Shown piece by piece: positions 34,682 to 43,188 of a DNA stretch of 64,000 nt. The position numbers and the translations under genes are program-made. Position 1 is the first letter of the stretch. The number at the start of each line of letters is the position of its first letter. The stretch covers positions 32,460 through 96,459 of the forward strand of contig SVUK01000012.1 of the NCBI GenBank assembly GCA_015063325.1, given 5' to 3'. The DNA comes from Oscillospiraceae bacterium (lineage in GTDB: Bacteria > Bacillota > Clostridia > Oscillospirales > CAG-272). The notes under the pieces were generated by a model that saw nothing but the letters and a program-made list of their open reading frames with translations, did not search any database and was not told the origin of the DNA.

Positions 34682-36274
34682 ATGGGAAAATATCTTGCCA
34701 AGCGAATCCTATTTTCCATCTTTTCGCTCCTTGTTGTTGTTTTGGTTGTCATGATGTTGGTCTACTCGCTGATTGACCGCAACGTGATTTTTCAGACCGA
34801 CGACCTTTGGAACAAAAAGAGCGGAAACGACCAGACATACTATGAATATAGCCAATGGCAAAAATACGGCTATTTGACGATGACAGGCTACTCCTCGTTC
34901 CTGAAAACAAAATATCAGGCACTTTTGGGAGACGATTATGTCAATGACGCAAATTATAATGCCGACCTTGCCGCCATTAAAAGCAAAAGCAATTACGAGA
35001 AAAACGAGTCGATCAAGGAATTCATTGCCGAATACGAAGGAAAAGGCTATGAAATCAAATATCTTGAGCGCGAAACCTACAAGAGCGGACGCATGCAGGG
35101 CAAGGAAAAACCCGGTTACGGCGCCTATCTCTTCGCTGTTCGCGAAAACAACCCGTTCCAGCGCCTTTGGCTTTATATCAAAGGTCTTTTCACTGTGGAA
35201 ACGGTCAATGACGTTAAGGACACTAATCTGACCGAACGCTATATCCGCTTTGAAAAGGATCCCTACAGCGGCGGTTTTGCCATTGTCGGTTCGGGAACGA
35301 CGCACAAGTATTTGCTCTATTTTGACGGGCGTTTTCCGTTCATTCACCAAAACTTTATCCACCTCAATTTGGGAACATCCTATACGAAATACCGCGGCTC
35401 TGAAATTACGCAGGTGATTACCACGCCGCAGGGGGCTTTGGATGTTCGCACCCAGCAGTATCCCAACATGATCGGCACCGACGAATATGTGGAAACGGCG
35501 ATTGATTTCCACAGTTTGACCTATAACTCGGCAACGAGAGAGGAAGACCGCGCGCTTTATCCGGACAACTACACGACCTCGGTTTACCACACGAAGGGAC
35601 TTTCTATGCTGGAAAACTCGTTTGTCATTGGTCTTGCCGCGGTGATCATCGCTTATCTGATCGGTCTTCCGCTCGGTATTTTGATGGCGCGCCGCAAGGA
35701 CAAACTGGCGGATAAAATCGGCAACTTGTATATCATCTTCATTATGGCTGTTCCGAGTCTTGCCTATATTTTCATGTTTGCGGCAATCGGTACGCGCGTT
35801 TTCAATCTGCCTTACAAGTTTGCAAATGCGGAAATCATCTTCCTTGCCTATATTCTGCCGACCGTTTCGCTGGCTTTGCGCGATATCGGCGGTTTGATGA
35901 AGTGGATGCGCCGCTATATGATTGACCAAATGAACTCGGACTACGTGAAATTTGCACGCGCCGAGGGACTTTCCGAGGGAGAAATTTACCGGACGCATAT
36001 TTCACGCAATGCGCTGATTTTTATTGTGCACGGCATTCCGGGCAGTATCATCGGCTGTCTGACCGGCGCAATCATCACCGAGCGCGTGTATGCCGTTCCC
36101 GGCGTTGGTAACCTTTTGACCAACGCGATCAACGGACACGACAACGGTATTATTGTTGCCTGCACGGTATTCTACACCTCTTTGAGCATTCTCTCCATTA
36201 TTTTGGGCGACCTTCTGCTTGCCAAATATGATCCGCGCATTTCGCTATCCGACAGTAAAGGAGGTGGCCGTTGA
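34682..36274 (+). CDS. oppB: Oligopeptide ABC transporter permease with large extracellular insert (OppB/AmiC type)
   Basis: This 530-aa permease has a first membrane helix (residues 8-31), then a hydrophilic insert of about 275 residues (33-308), and then the usual five helices with the cytoplasmic EAA-like loop YVKFARAEGLSEGEIYRTHI near residue 420. Typical OppB proteins are near 310 aa; AmiC of streptococci (about 500 aa) has a comparable insert. The insert lies outside the membrane between helices 1 and 2, where it could meet the permuted binding protein. AAGGAG precedes the ATG. It overlaps oppC in TGATG. Confidence 0.88.
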   Translation: MGKYLAKRILFSIFSLLVVVLVVMMLVYSLIDRNVIFQTDDLWNKKSGNDQTYYEYSQWQKYGYLTMTGYSSFLKTKYQALLGDDYVNDANYNADLAAIKSKSNYEKNESIKEFIAEYEGKGYEIKYLERETYKSGRMQGKEKPGYGAYLFAVRENNPFQRLWLYIKGLFTVETVNDVKDTNLTERYIRFEKDPYSGGFAIVGSGTTHKYLLYFDGRFPFIHQNFIHLNLGTSYTKYRGSEITQVITTPQGALDVRTQQYPNMIGTDEYVETAIDFHSLTYNSATREEDRALYPDNYTTSVYHTKGLSMLENSFVIGLAAVIIAYLIGLPLGILMARRKDKLADKIGNLYIIFIMAVPSLAYIFMFAAIGTRVFNLPYKFANAEIIFLAYILPTVSLALRDIGGLMKWMRRYMIDQMNSDYVKFARAEGLSEGEIYRTHISRNALIFIVHGIPGSIIGCLTGAIITERVYAVPGVGNLLTNAINGHDNGIIVACTVFYTSLSILSIILGDLLLAKYDPRISLSDSKGGGR

Positions 36275-37242
36275 TGAATATTCAGGAATTGCAAAACAAA
36301 AAACAGGACGACCTCTTCTATTTTATCGGCAACGACGCGGTGGAATCCGAAAAGATCATTGCGCCTCGCTATTCCTACTGGAAGAGCGTATTCCGCGTGT
36401 TCTTCCACAAAAAGATCAATATTGTTCTGCTGGTTCTTTTGGGGTTGATTCTGTTCTCTTCGTTCGTTATGCCTTTGATTTGGCAGTACGACCCCTATGA
36501 AAACGTTCGTGACGCCGCTGCGAAAAACTTGAGCCCTGCAAAGGCGATGGAATATTTCGGCGGATTCTCTTTCAAATATTTGTTGGGAACCGGTCAATTC
36601 GGAAACTCCATTTTCTATGGTATTTTTGCCTCCGCACGCACCTCTTTGCTGCTCTCCATCATCTGCGCCGCCATCAACATGACCGTCGGTATTCTGATGG
36701 GCGCCGTTTGGGGCTACTCCAAAAAGGTTGACGCGGTGATGCTGGTCATTTACAACATCATTGCAAACGTTCCGTATATCCTGCTCATTTCGGTTTTGGT
36801 CTACGTTATTGGCTCCGGTTTCGGAAGCTTCATCTTTGCGCTGACCATTACCGGTTGGTTGAGTATTGCATTCTTCTTCCGTACACAGGTCATGGTCATT
36901 CGCGACCGCGAATATTCGCTGGCTTCCCGTTGCCTCGGTACACCCATTCCGCGTATGGTTTCCCGCAATATTCTCCCGTTTTTGACCTCGGTTATCGTTA
37001 CGCTGCTTGCTACCGAACTGCCGTCCTATATTTCCATGGAAGTTTTCCTTTCCTTTATCGGCATCGGTTTGAGCGCCGACATTCCCTCGCTGGGACAAAT
37101 GATCAACTCGGCGCAAAGCGCGTTTTTGACCTTCCCGTGGGCATTTTGGGCACCGGTTGCCGTTGCTTCGGCAATTACGGTTATTCTTTACGTTTTGGGT
37201 CAGAATTTGGCAGACGCTTCCGACCCGAGAACGCATATGTAA
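36274..37242 (+). CDS. oppC: Oligopeptide ABC transporter permease (OppC/AmiD type)
   Basis: This 322-aa permease has an N-terminal cytoplasmic segment, one helix near residues 53-73, and five more helices. MVIRDREYSLASRCLGTPIPRMVSR near residue 208 is the EAA-like loop that contacts the ATPases. I start it at ATG 36274, which shares a base with the oppB stop, with GGAGGTG at 36260-36266; a TTG one codon earlier is also in frame. It pairs with oppB to form the channel for the peptide delivered by the binding lipoprotein. Confidence 0.9.
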   Translation: MNIQELQNKKQDDLFYFIGNDAVESEKIIAPRYSYWKSVFRVFFHKKINIVLLVLLGLILFSSFVMPLIWQYDPYENVRDAAAKNLSPAKAMEYFGGFSFKYLLGTGQFGNSIFYGIFASARTSLLLSIICAAINMTVGILMGAVWGYSKKVDAVMLVIYNIIANVPYILLISVLVYVIGSGFGSFIFALTITGWLSIAFFFRTQVMVIRDREYSLASRCLGTPIPRMVSRNILPFLTSVIVTLLATELPSYISMEVFLSFIGIGLSADIPSLGQMINSAQSAFLTFPWAFWAPVAVASAITVILYVLGQNLADASDPRTHM

Positions 37243-37257
37243 GGCGGAGGTGACAAC

Positions 37258-39090
37258 ATGAACGAACAAGAAAAAAAAGTCATTCTTTCGCTGAAAAATG
37301 TTGTGGTAAAATTCAATGTGCGCGGTCGTATTCTGACGGCGATTCGCAACGTCAGCCTTGATATTTACGACGGCGAGTCCATTGCCATTGTGGGCGAATC
37401 CGGCTCGGGCAAATCGGTTTTGACCAAAACCTTTGCCGGTATGCTGGATTCCAACGGCTTCATTCCCGAAGGCTCGGTTGTTTTCTCGGACGACGATCTT
37501 TCCAAAACCGACGTGAAAATGACGGGGCGCAACCGCATGACCTTCCAATATGTCAAAGGTTGGTTGGACAAATACTCCAGGTTGGAGCGCGGTGCCGCCG
37601 AATATCAGGTGTTTCTGCAAAAGAAACAGGAAATTCGGAGAGCATACGCCCTGAGCGAGGAGGAAGAAGCCGAGTTTGCCGCCCGAATGAAAGAAAAGGA
37701 CGACGATATCGTTGACCGCACCAACTATTTTTGGACGTTGGACAAAAAAACCGACGCCGCAGAATACGAAAAAACCTCCAAGCGGATTGCCGAGCTGAAA
37801 AAGGAAAAAGCGGCGATCGAGGCGGAAAAGAAAAAGCGCATTGCCGAAAAGAAAAAGAACGGCGCACAGACCTTTGCCGAGGATGTTGTCGATTACGATG
37901 ACATGATTGCAAGCTATGACGCGCGCCGGGAAAAAATTGCAATTCCCGACGTGGAGCCGACCAAGGAAAACCCCTACGGTCTAACCGAGCAAAAACTCGC
38001 GCGCAACGAGCGTATCGCTTACGAAGTGCTCCTCTCTATCGGGCGCTATCCCTTCTATAAACAACTCTCGTTCCTTGCAAAACTGCGTCGTGCTTTCAAA
38101 CGCGCCATGTCGATTGGGCTGGATTTGGAGAATACCGAAATTCTGAATAAGGTGTTCGAGGCGGTGGTTTTCCGCGTGGAGTATCGCAGTTATGATGAGG
38201 AAAACAAGATTTTGCACGGCTATGCAATTATCGACTGCGCAAAAATCAAGTTTACCAACGACTGGCAACAGATCCGCGGCCGTCGCATTGCAACCGTTTT
38301 CCAGGACCCGATGACCTCCCTCAACCCGGTGCTGACCATCGGTAAACAGATCGTCACGGTTATCCTCAAACACCAAAAATGCTCCAAAGCAGAGGCGAAG
38401 AGACGCGCGATTGATATTATGGGCAAGGTTGGTATTCCCGATCCGGAAAAGCGCTTTAACGATTACCCGTTTGAGTATTCCGGCGGTATGCGCCAGCGTA
38501 TCGTTATTGCCATTGCGCTTTCTTGCCAGCCGAAAATCCTGATTTGCGACGAGCCGACCACCGCGCTGGACGTGACCATTCAGGCGCAGATTTTGCGGCT
38601 GATCAAGTCTTTGCAAAAAGAACTTGGCTTTACCACCGTTTATATCACCCACGACCTCGGCGTTGTTGCAAACGTTGCCGAGCGCGTTGCGGTGCTTTAC
38701 GGCGGTCAGATTGTGGAATTGGGTACGGTAGAGGATATTTTCTACGATCCCAAACACCCATATACTTGGGCGTTGCTTTCCTCGTTGCCGCAGCTTTGCG
38801 AGCGCGGAAGCGACCTGTTCAGCATTCCGGGCACGCCGCCCTCGCTTTACAACAAGATTGTTGGCGACGCATTTGCAATGCGCAGTCAGTACGCTATGGC
38901 GATTGACTTTGTGGAGGAGCCGCCTATGTTCCGCGTCAGCGATACCCACTGGGCGAAAACTTGGTTGCTCGATCCGCGTGCGCCGAAGGTGGAAAAACCC
39001 GAAAACATTTGCAATCTGCATGAAAAAATCAGCCGCACCTACGTTGATTTCAGCGATATGGTGAAAGAAGAAGAGGAGGCAGGATCATGA
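37258..39090 (+). CDS. oppD: Oligopeptide ABC transporter ATPase with an unusual 250-residue insert (OppD/AmiE type)
   Basis: This 610-aa ATPase has Walker A GESGSGKS at 46-53, Q-loop VFQDP at 347-351, signature YSGGMRQR near 407, Walker B ILICDEP at 427-433 and H-loop ITHDL near 463. Between Walker A and the Q-loop lies an insert, about residues 82-335, absent from ordinary OppD/AmiE (about 350 aa). It starts after SDDDLSK, includes a charged helical stretch ([17 protein letters not shown], then [19 protein letters not shown]), and ends before [12 protein letters not shown]. The C-terminus ([21 protein letters not shown], then [10 protein letters not shown]) is of the AmiE type. The frame is continuous, so the insert is not a frameshift artefact. 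Confidence 0.88.
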   Translation: MNEQEKKVILSLKNVVVKFNVRGRILTAIRNVSLDIYDGESIAIVGESGSGKSVLTKTFAGMLDSNGFIPEGSVVFSDDDLSKTDVKMTGRNRMTFQYVKGWLDKYSRLERGAAEYQVFLQKKQEIRRAYALSEEEEAEFAARMKEKDDDIVDRTNYFWTLDKKTDAAEYEKTSKRIAELKKEKAAIEAEKKKRIAEKKKNGAQTFAEDVVDYDDMIASYDARREKIAIPDVEPTKENPYGLTEQKLARNERIAYEVLLSIGRYPFYKQLSFLAKLRRAFKRAMSIGLDLENTEILNKVFEAVVFRVEYRSYDEENKILHGYAIIDCAKIKFTNDWQQIRGRRIATVFQDPMTSLNPVLTIGKQIVTVILKHQKCSKAEAKRRAIDIMGKVGIPDPEKRFNDYPFEYSGGMRQRIVIAIALSCQPKILICDEPTTALDVTIQAQILRLIKSLQKELGFTTVYITHDLGVVANVAERVAVLYGGQIVELGTVEDIFYDPKHPYTWALLSSLPQLCERGSDLFSIPGTPPSLYNKIVGDAFAMRSQYAMAIDFVEEPPMFRVSDTHWAKTWLLDPRAPKVEKPENICNLHEKISRTYVDFSDMVKEEEEAGS

Positions 39091-40037
39091 GCGAAGCAAA
39101 CGAAAAGCAAGTCCTGCTCTCCATCAAAAATTTGGACGTCGTCTTTGGACGGGGCAAAAAATCCTTCAAAGCGGTCGATAATGTCAGCTTTGATATTTAC
39201 AAGGGCGAAACGCTTTCGCTGGTTGGCGAATCCGGCTCGGGCAAAACAACCATCGGGCGCGCTATTGTGCGTATCAATCCCTGCTCCAAGGGCGAGATTT
39301 GGTACGACGGAAAGAAAATTTCCGGCAAGCTCTCGCGCAAACGCGACCGCGAGGTCATTCGCAAGATCCAAATGATTTTCCAGGATCCTGCCGCTTCGCT
39401 TAACGAACGCGCAACCATCGAGTATATCATTTCCGAAGGTCTTTACAACTTCCATCTTTATAAAGATGAAAAGGACCGCATTGCAAAGATTGAAAAGATC
39501 ACCCGGGACGTTGGACTTCTGCCCGAGCACTTGACGCGCTATCCGCACGAGTTTTCCGGCGGTCAGCGTCAGCGCGTTGGTTTGGCAAGATCCATCGTCA
39601 TGGAGCCGGAATTTATCGTTGCCGACGAGCCGATCTCCGCTTTGGACGTTTCCATTCGCGCGCAGGTGCTCAATCTGCTGAAAAAATTCCAGCAGGAACG
39701 CGGTTTGACCTATTTGTTCATTGCGCACGACCTTTCCATTGTGCGGTTCATCAGCGACCGTATCGTGGTCATTTACAAGGGGCGCGTTGTGGAGATTGCC
39801 GAAACCGAGGAGCTGTTTGCTTATCCGCTCCATCCGTATACGAAATCGCTGATTTCCGCAATTCCGATTCCTGATCCTATTATTGAGAAACAGAAAAAAC
39901 TTTATGTTTATGACCCCTCTATGCATGATTACAGCACGGAGAAGCCATCGCTTTGCGACCTTGGCAACGGGCACATGGTTTTCGGCAACAGCCGGGAAAT
40001 TGAAGAATATAAGAAGATCCGTTTCTCAAAATCCTGA
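39087..40037 (+). CDS. oppF: Oligopeptide ABC transporter ATPase (OppF/AmiF type)
   Basis: This 316-aa ATPase has Walker [10 protein letters not shown] near 49, Q-loop IFQDP near 99, signature FSGGQRQR near 153, Walker B FIVADEP near 173 and H-loop IAHDL near 214. It is of normal length and has no insert, so the OppD/OppF dimer would be asymmetric in size. ATGA coupling to oppD ensures equal translation. The C-terminal tail ([13 protein letters not shown], then GNGHMVFG) is of the AmiF type. A terminator hairpin follows. Confidence 0.9.
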   Translation: MSEANEKQVLLSIKNLDVVFGRGKKSFKAVDNVSFDIYKGETLSLVGESGSGKTTIGRAIVRINPCSKGEIWYDGKKISGKLSRKRDREVIRKIQMIFQDPAASLNERATIEYIISEGLYNFHLYKDEKDRIAKIEKITRDVGLLPEHLTRYPHEFSGGQRQRVGLARSIVMEPEFIVADEPISALDVSIRAQVLNLLKKFQQERGLTYLFIAHDLSIVRFISDRIVVIYKGRVVEIAETEELFAYPLHPYTKSLISAIPIPDPIIEKQKKLYVYDPSMHDYSTEKPSLCDLGNGHMVFGNSREIEEYKKIRFSKS

Positions 40038-40047
40038 AAAAGGGAGT

Positions 40048-40082
40048 AACGACGGGTCCGTCCATCGGATCCGTCGTTTCTT
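40048..40082 (+). terminator. Terminator hairpin after oppF
   Basis: A 13-bp stem with one G-T or mismatch (40048-40060 with 40066-40078) and a TCCAT loop is followed by TTCTT. The T-tract is weak, so read-through into the next gene is possible. Confidence 0.7.
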
Positions 40083-40088
40083 GTCGAT

Positions 40089-41369
40089 ATGAAAAAAGAG
40101 AAAAAAGAAAAAAAGCCCCCATTGCTTGACGGTTCGGAAAAGCCCATCTTCTCGGAAAAGAAGAACGTTCTTCGTCTGATTGGCTTTTTGATTGCATTCG
40201 CCATTGCCGTTACCTTTATTACCCTTGGCGTGGTGCGAATCGGGCATAAGGATCCCGGGCTTTACGAGGTGGAAACAGACGTTGACGGGAGTTTGCCGCT
40301 TTATGCTTCGGGCATTCATTTGAAATATGATTTCAACGGTTCAAGTGATGAGATCAAATCGCAAATGAACGGCATCAAGGCGGTATATACCGAGGCGCTC
40401 AAACAGAGCTATAAATGGTTTGATACAAAAAATGTCTATCCCGAGGCGCCCAATCTGGCGGAGATCAGCCAAAAGCCGGGGCAGGCGGTCGTTTTGCAGG
40501 AGCCGCTGTTTGCCATTTTGCAGGACGCGCTCCAAAGAACCGAAAAAAACGAGGGTTATACGATTTTTGCCGCACCGTTGCGCGCGTTACAGCAAGCGCG
40601 GCTCTATGCGAGCGAGCCTGCCGCAGGCGATCCAGTCAACGAGCCGGAGTTGCGCGCGCTGATTGACGCGCTGGATCAGGTCATTCGGGAAGACCCGGGC
40701 GAACTGATTCTGAACGCGGCGGAGAAAACGGCAACGCTCAATCTCTCGGCGGCATACGCCGCGTTTTTGGAAGAATACGAACTGCAGGAAGACGGGGTTT
40801 TAGACCTTGGCGTTCTTGCCGACGCCTACCGGCTGCAATATCTTTCGCAGGTTTTGGAAGAAGCCGGTTATACCAAAGGCTTTTTGACGAGCGATAGCGG
40901 CGCAAGTCTGTTATTGAGCGGCTATACCAACGAGCAGGCGAAATTCTGTTTGTATTCGTTGGATGCCGAAGGAAAAATTGAAGTTTCCGCCACTAAAGCG
41001 GCAAAGGCAGGAACAGCTTCCTGCAGTTTTCGCGTTTTTCGCTTTTCGGAAGGAGAGTACGGATTTTACACCGTTGCAGAAGGGGAGCGGATTTTATATC
41101 GCAATCCCTATCAGCTTTCGCTTCCCGACGAACAGCCGGTGCTTTCTGTTTTGGCGTCGTCATCCACCGGGAAAATCGTTGAGGCGGCATACGCTTGCAT
41201 TTGTCTGATGGAAGCAAAAACGTCCGACGAGGCGCTTGCCGCTGCAGAAAAAGACGGAGTAAGCCGAATCGTCGACCTTAACGATGGAGAAGCAAAGCTC
41301 TATCTTTCGGATGCGGACGGGGTGGAAGTGCTTTCCGGCTACGAAACGATTTTACCCGAAGGGAAATAA
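40089..41369 (+). CDS. Membrane-anchored protein, possibly a degenerate ApbE-like fold
   Basis: This 426-aa protein has a lysine-rich cytoplasmic start, one membrane helix (residues 28-48) and an extracellular part. Residues 125-275 resemble the order of motifs in FAD:protein FMN transferases (ApbE): an EISQKPGQAVVLQEPLFAIL helix, a DPVNEPELRALIDAL segment, then LDLGVLADAYRLQYLSQVL near 238, where ApbE has its D-L-G-G-I-A-K-G-Y stretch, and SDSGASLLLSG near 268 in place of the glycine-rich flavin loop. Key catalytic lysine and glycines are not kept, so enzyme activity is doubtful. No clear ribosome site precedes ATG 40089. It lies behind oppF, and the link to peptide uptake is only positional. 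Confidence 0.5.
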   Translation: MKKEKKEKKPPLLDGSEKPIFSEKKNVLRLIGFLIAFAIAVTFITLGVVRIGHKDPGLYEVETDVDGSLPLYASGIHLKYDFNGSSDEIKSQMNGIKAVYTEALKQSYKWFDTKNVYPEAPNLAEISQKPGQAVVLQEPLFAILQDALQRTEKNEGYTIFAAPLRALQQARLYASEPAAGDPVNEPELRALIDALDQVIREDPGELILNAAEKTATLNLSAAYAAFLEEYELQEDGVLDLGVLADAYRLQYLSQVLEEAGYTKGFLTSDSGASLLLSGYTNEQAKFCLYSLDAEGKIEVSATKAAKAGTASCSFRVFRFSEGEYGFYTVAEGERILYRNPYQLSLPDEQPVLSVLASSSTGKIVEAAYACICLMEAKTSDEALAAAEKDGVSRIVDLNDGEAKLYLSDADGVEVLSGYETILPEGK

Positions 41370-41393
41370 GGAATCAAAAAGAGGATTTTTTAA

Positions 41394-42236
41394 ATGAACG
41401 CTTTTGACGCAATCCTGCATTTTTTTAAAGGGCAAATGCCGGCACCTGGCAATTACGGCTGGTTTCATTTGCTCTCGCTTGCCGTAATTGTTGCAACAAC
41501 CGTCTTTCTCTGCATCAAATTCCGCGATTGTTCGGATCAGATTTTTCGCAGAATTTTGCTGATCGGCTGGATTTTGCTGATCGTTTTGGAGGTTTACAAA
41601 CAGATTTCCTACGTTGGCTTTCATGGTGAGCCGGGAAGCTACAAATGGGAATACCAGTGGTATGCTTTCCCGTATCAGTTCTGCTCCACGCAGCACTACG
41701 TGCTGCCTTTTATCATCTTTTGCAAGCCGGGGAAGGTCCGCAGCGCCTGCATGGCGTTTATGACTACTTTTGCGCTGTTTGCAGGAGTTGCCGTTTGTCT
41801 TTATCCAAACGACGTGTTCGTTTCGCAAACGGGGATCAATATTCAAACCATGGTACATCATGGTGCGCAGGTGGTGTTCGGCATCTATATTGCCGTTTAC
41901 AACCGTCATCGGTTCAATATGAAATGGTATCTTTCCTCGTTGCCGGTATTTGGTGTGATGGTTGCGGTGGCAATGTTGCTCAACGGACTGATTCCTATGT
42001 GGATCGGCAATGATCAGACTTTCAATATGTTTTATGTCAGTTGGAGATATCCCAGCACGTTACCTGTACTGAATCTGTTATATCAGGACGTTGCGGCTCC
42101 AACCTTGCCCTATCCGGTATTTCTATTGGTTTATTTGGTAGGATTTGCAATTGCCGCGCTTGCTGTTTTCGGCATTGTTTTCGGGCTGATAAAGCTTTCC
42201 TTGCGGTTGATGAAAAAAAAGAAACAGCCGGCATAG
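41394..42236 (+). CDS. YwaF-like integral membrane protein
   Basis: This 280-aa protein has seven or eight hydrophobic helices. The conserved pattern includes LEVYKQISYV near residue 66, YAFPYQFCSTQHYVLPF near residue 90 and HHGAQVVFGIYI near residue 156, with histidines on predicted helices as in the YwaF family. The family is uncharacterised. GAGGA precedes the ATG, 25 bp after the ApbE-like gene, so the two are probably co-transcribed. Confidence 0.72.
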   Translation: MNAFDAILHFFKGQMPAPGNYGWFHLLSLAVIVATTVFLCIKFRDCSDQIFRRILLIGWILLIVLEVYKQISYVGFHGEPGSYKWEYQWYAFPYQFCSTQHYVLPFIIFCKPGKVRSACMAFMTTFALFAGVAVCLYPNDVFVSQTGINIQTMVHHGAQVVFGIYIAVYNRHRFNMKWYLSSLPVFGVMVAVAMLLNGLIPMWIGNDQTFNMFYVSWRYPSTLPVLNLLYQDVAAPTLPYPVFLLVYLVGFAIAALAVFGIVFGLIKLSLRLMKKKKQPA

Positions 42237-42243
42237 CAAAAAT

Positions 42244-42281
42244 AAAATCGGCGGTGTGACTATGGTCACACCGCCGATTTT
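42244..42281. terminator. Bidirectional terminator
   Basis: A perfect 17-bp inverted repeat (42244-42260 with 42265-42281) is flanked by A's on the left and T's on the right. It lies between converging genes and can stop both transcripts. Confidence 0.85.
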
Positions 42282-42332
42282 CCTTTTTAATCAATTTTCC
42301 TTTTTAATCAATTTTCCTTTTTAATCAATTTT
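42282..42332. repeat. 17-bp tandem repeat, three copies
   Basis: CCTTTTTAATCAATTTT is repeated exactly three times (42282, 42299, 42316). The last copy includes the stop codon and final residues of the PAP2 gene on the minus strand. Confidence 0.85.
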
Positions 42333-42999
42333 CTTTTATTTTTAATTTGCAGTTTGCAAACCAGAACCAGCAGAGGAGAGCCGCAGAAAGGAGCAATCCG
42401 CCCAAAATATCGGTCAGCCAGTGTGCCCCGGAAAAGGTTCTTCCTGCCACAATCGAAACCAGCAATCCGGCGCAGGCAATTGCCGCCAGAACTTTCCAAA
42501 CGCCGTGTAAATACCGGGCAACAAACCAAAATGCGCTTCCGAAAACGGTGCAGGCGAGCATGGTATGTGTGGATGGGAAGGAGGCTTCGGGAAATGGTTT
42601 TCCGTCGGTTAAAATCGGGCGGCAGTTGATAACGACCAGTTCAAAAAACAGATACAGAGCGCCGACGATCAGGTAAAGAACGCCAACGGCGAGCAAAAGC
42701 CGATCCACTTTCCAAAGGCTTTTGCGGCGAATCCACTGCCAAAGCCCCATAAAGGCGAACCCGGCAACGACTGCAAAAGCAAGATAGCCGAGCCACTGGG
42801 CAACTTGATAGAATTCGTCATGATAACCGATCCAATCTCGAAAAGAGCCGTTGAGGTGCGAAAAGCCAACGCTTGTTCCGGCAGGTCCGATTGCGGCAAC
42901 GTCCACCGTCCGCAATAAAACGATCAGAAGGACGAAAAGCAATGTAAAGACGCTTGCAAGGCAAACGGCAAGAAGCGGTTGCTTGTTTTTGTTTTCCAT
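42325..42999 (-). CDS. PAP2 family membrane phosphatase
   Basis: This 224-aa protein has six hydrophobic helices and the PAP2 active-site pieces: CRPI near residue 124, SFPSTHTM near residue 137 (PSGH-like, with threonine for glycine) and GRTFSGAHWLTD near residue 188 (the R-x5-H-x3-D motif). It would dephosphorylate a lipid such as undecaprenyl diphosphate or phosphatidate at the outer face. I chose the ATG at 42999, with AAAGGTGG upstream; the frame is open 14 codons further. It has a consensus promoter at 43030-43058. The C-terminal residues (KLKIKEN) lie in a tandem repeat. Confidence 0.84.
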   Translation of the reverse strand: MENKNKQPLLAVCLASVFTLLFVLLIVLLRTVDVAAIGPAGTSVGFSHLNGSFRDWIGYHDEFYQVAQWLGYLAFAVVAGFAFMGLWQWIRRKSLWKVDRLLLAVGVLYLIVGALYLFFELVVINCRPILTDGKPFPEASFPSTHTMLACTVFGSAFWFVARYLHGVWKVLAAIACAGLLVSIVAGRTFSGAHWLTDILGGLLLSAALLCWFWFANCKLKIKEN

Positions 43000-43029
43000 T
43001 TTTTGTTCCACCTTTTTTACGATTGCTTT

Positions 43030-43058
43030 ATTATACCACACTTTTTCGGATTTGTCAA
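43030..43058 (-). promoter_or_regulatory. Consensus sigma-A promoter of the PAP2 gene
   Basis: On the minus strand TTGACA (43058-43053), 17 bp, TATAAT (43035-43030), with TGG before the -10. Confidence 0.88.
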
Positions 43059-43104
43059 TTCCGATCTATGTCAAAATCGTTTTATTGTTTACTGAAATAT
43101 TTTA

Positions 43105-43133
43105 TTGAAAATCCTTTCGCGGCATGATAAAAT
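43105..43133 (+). promoter_or_regulatory. Sigma-A promoter of the oxidoreductase gene
   Basis: TTGAAA (43105-43110), 17 bp, TAAAAT (43128-43133), preceded by TG. It lies 56 bp before the ATG. Confidence 0.75.
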
Positions 43134-43188
43134 GAAAATAAATCGGAATATGCCTTTGAGGTAAAAATAAAAAAAGGGGATTTTTACA

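Noticed and set aside
37258..39090. oppD insert as a frameshift or insertion-sequence remnant
   Set aside because: The frame is open throughout, there are no terminal inverted repeats or transposase motifs, and composition matches the flanking domain.
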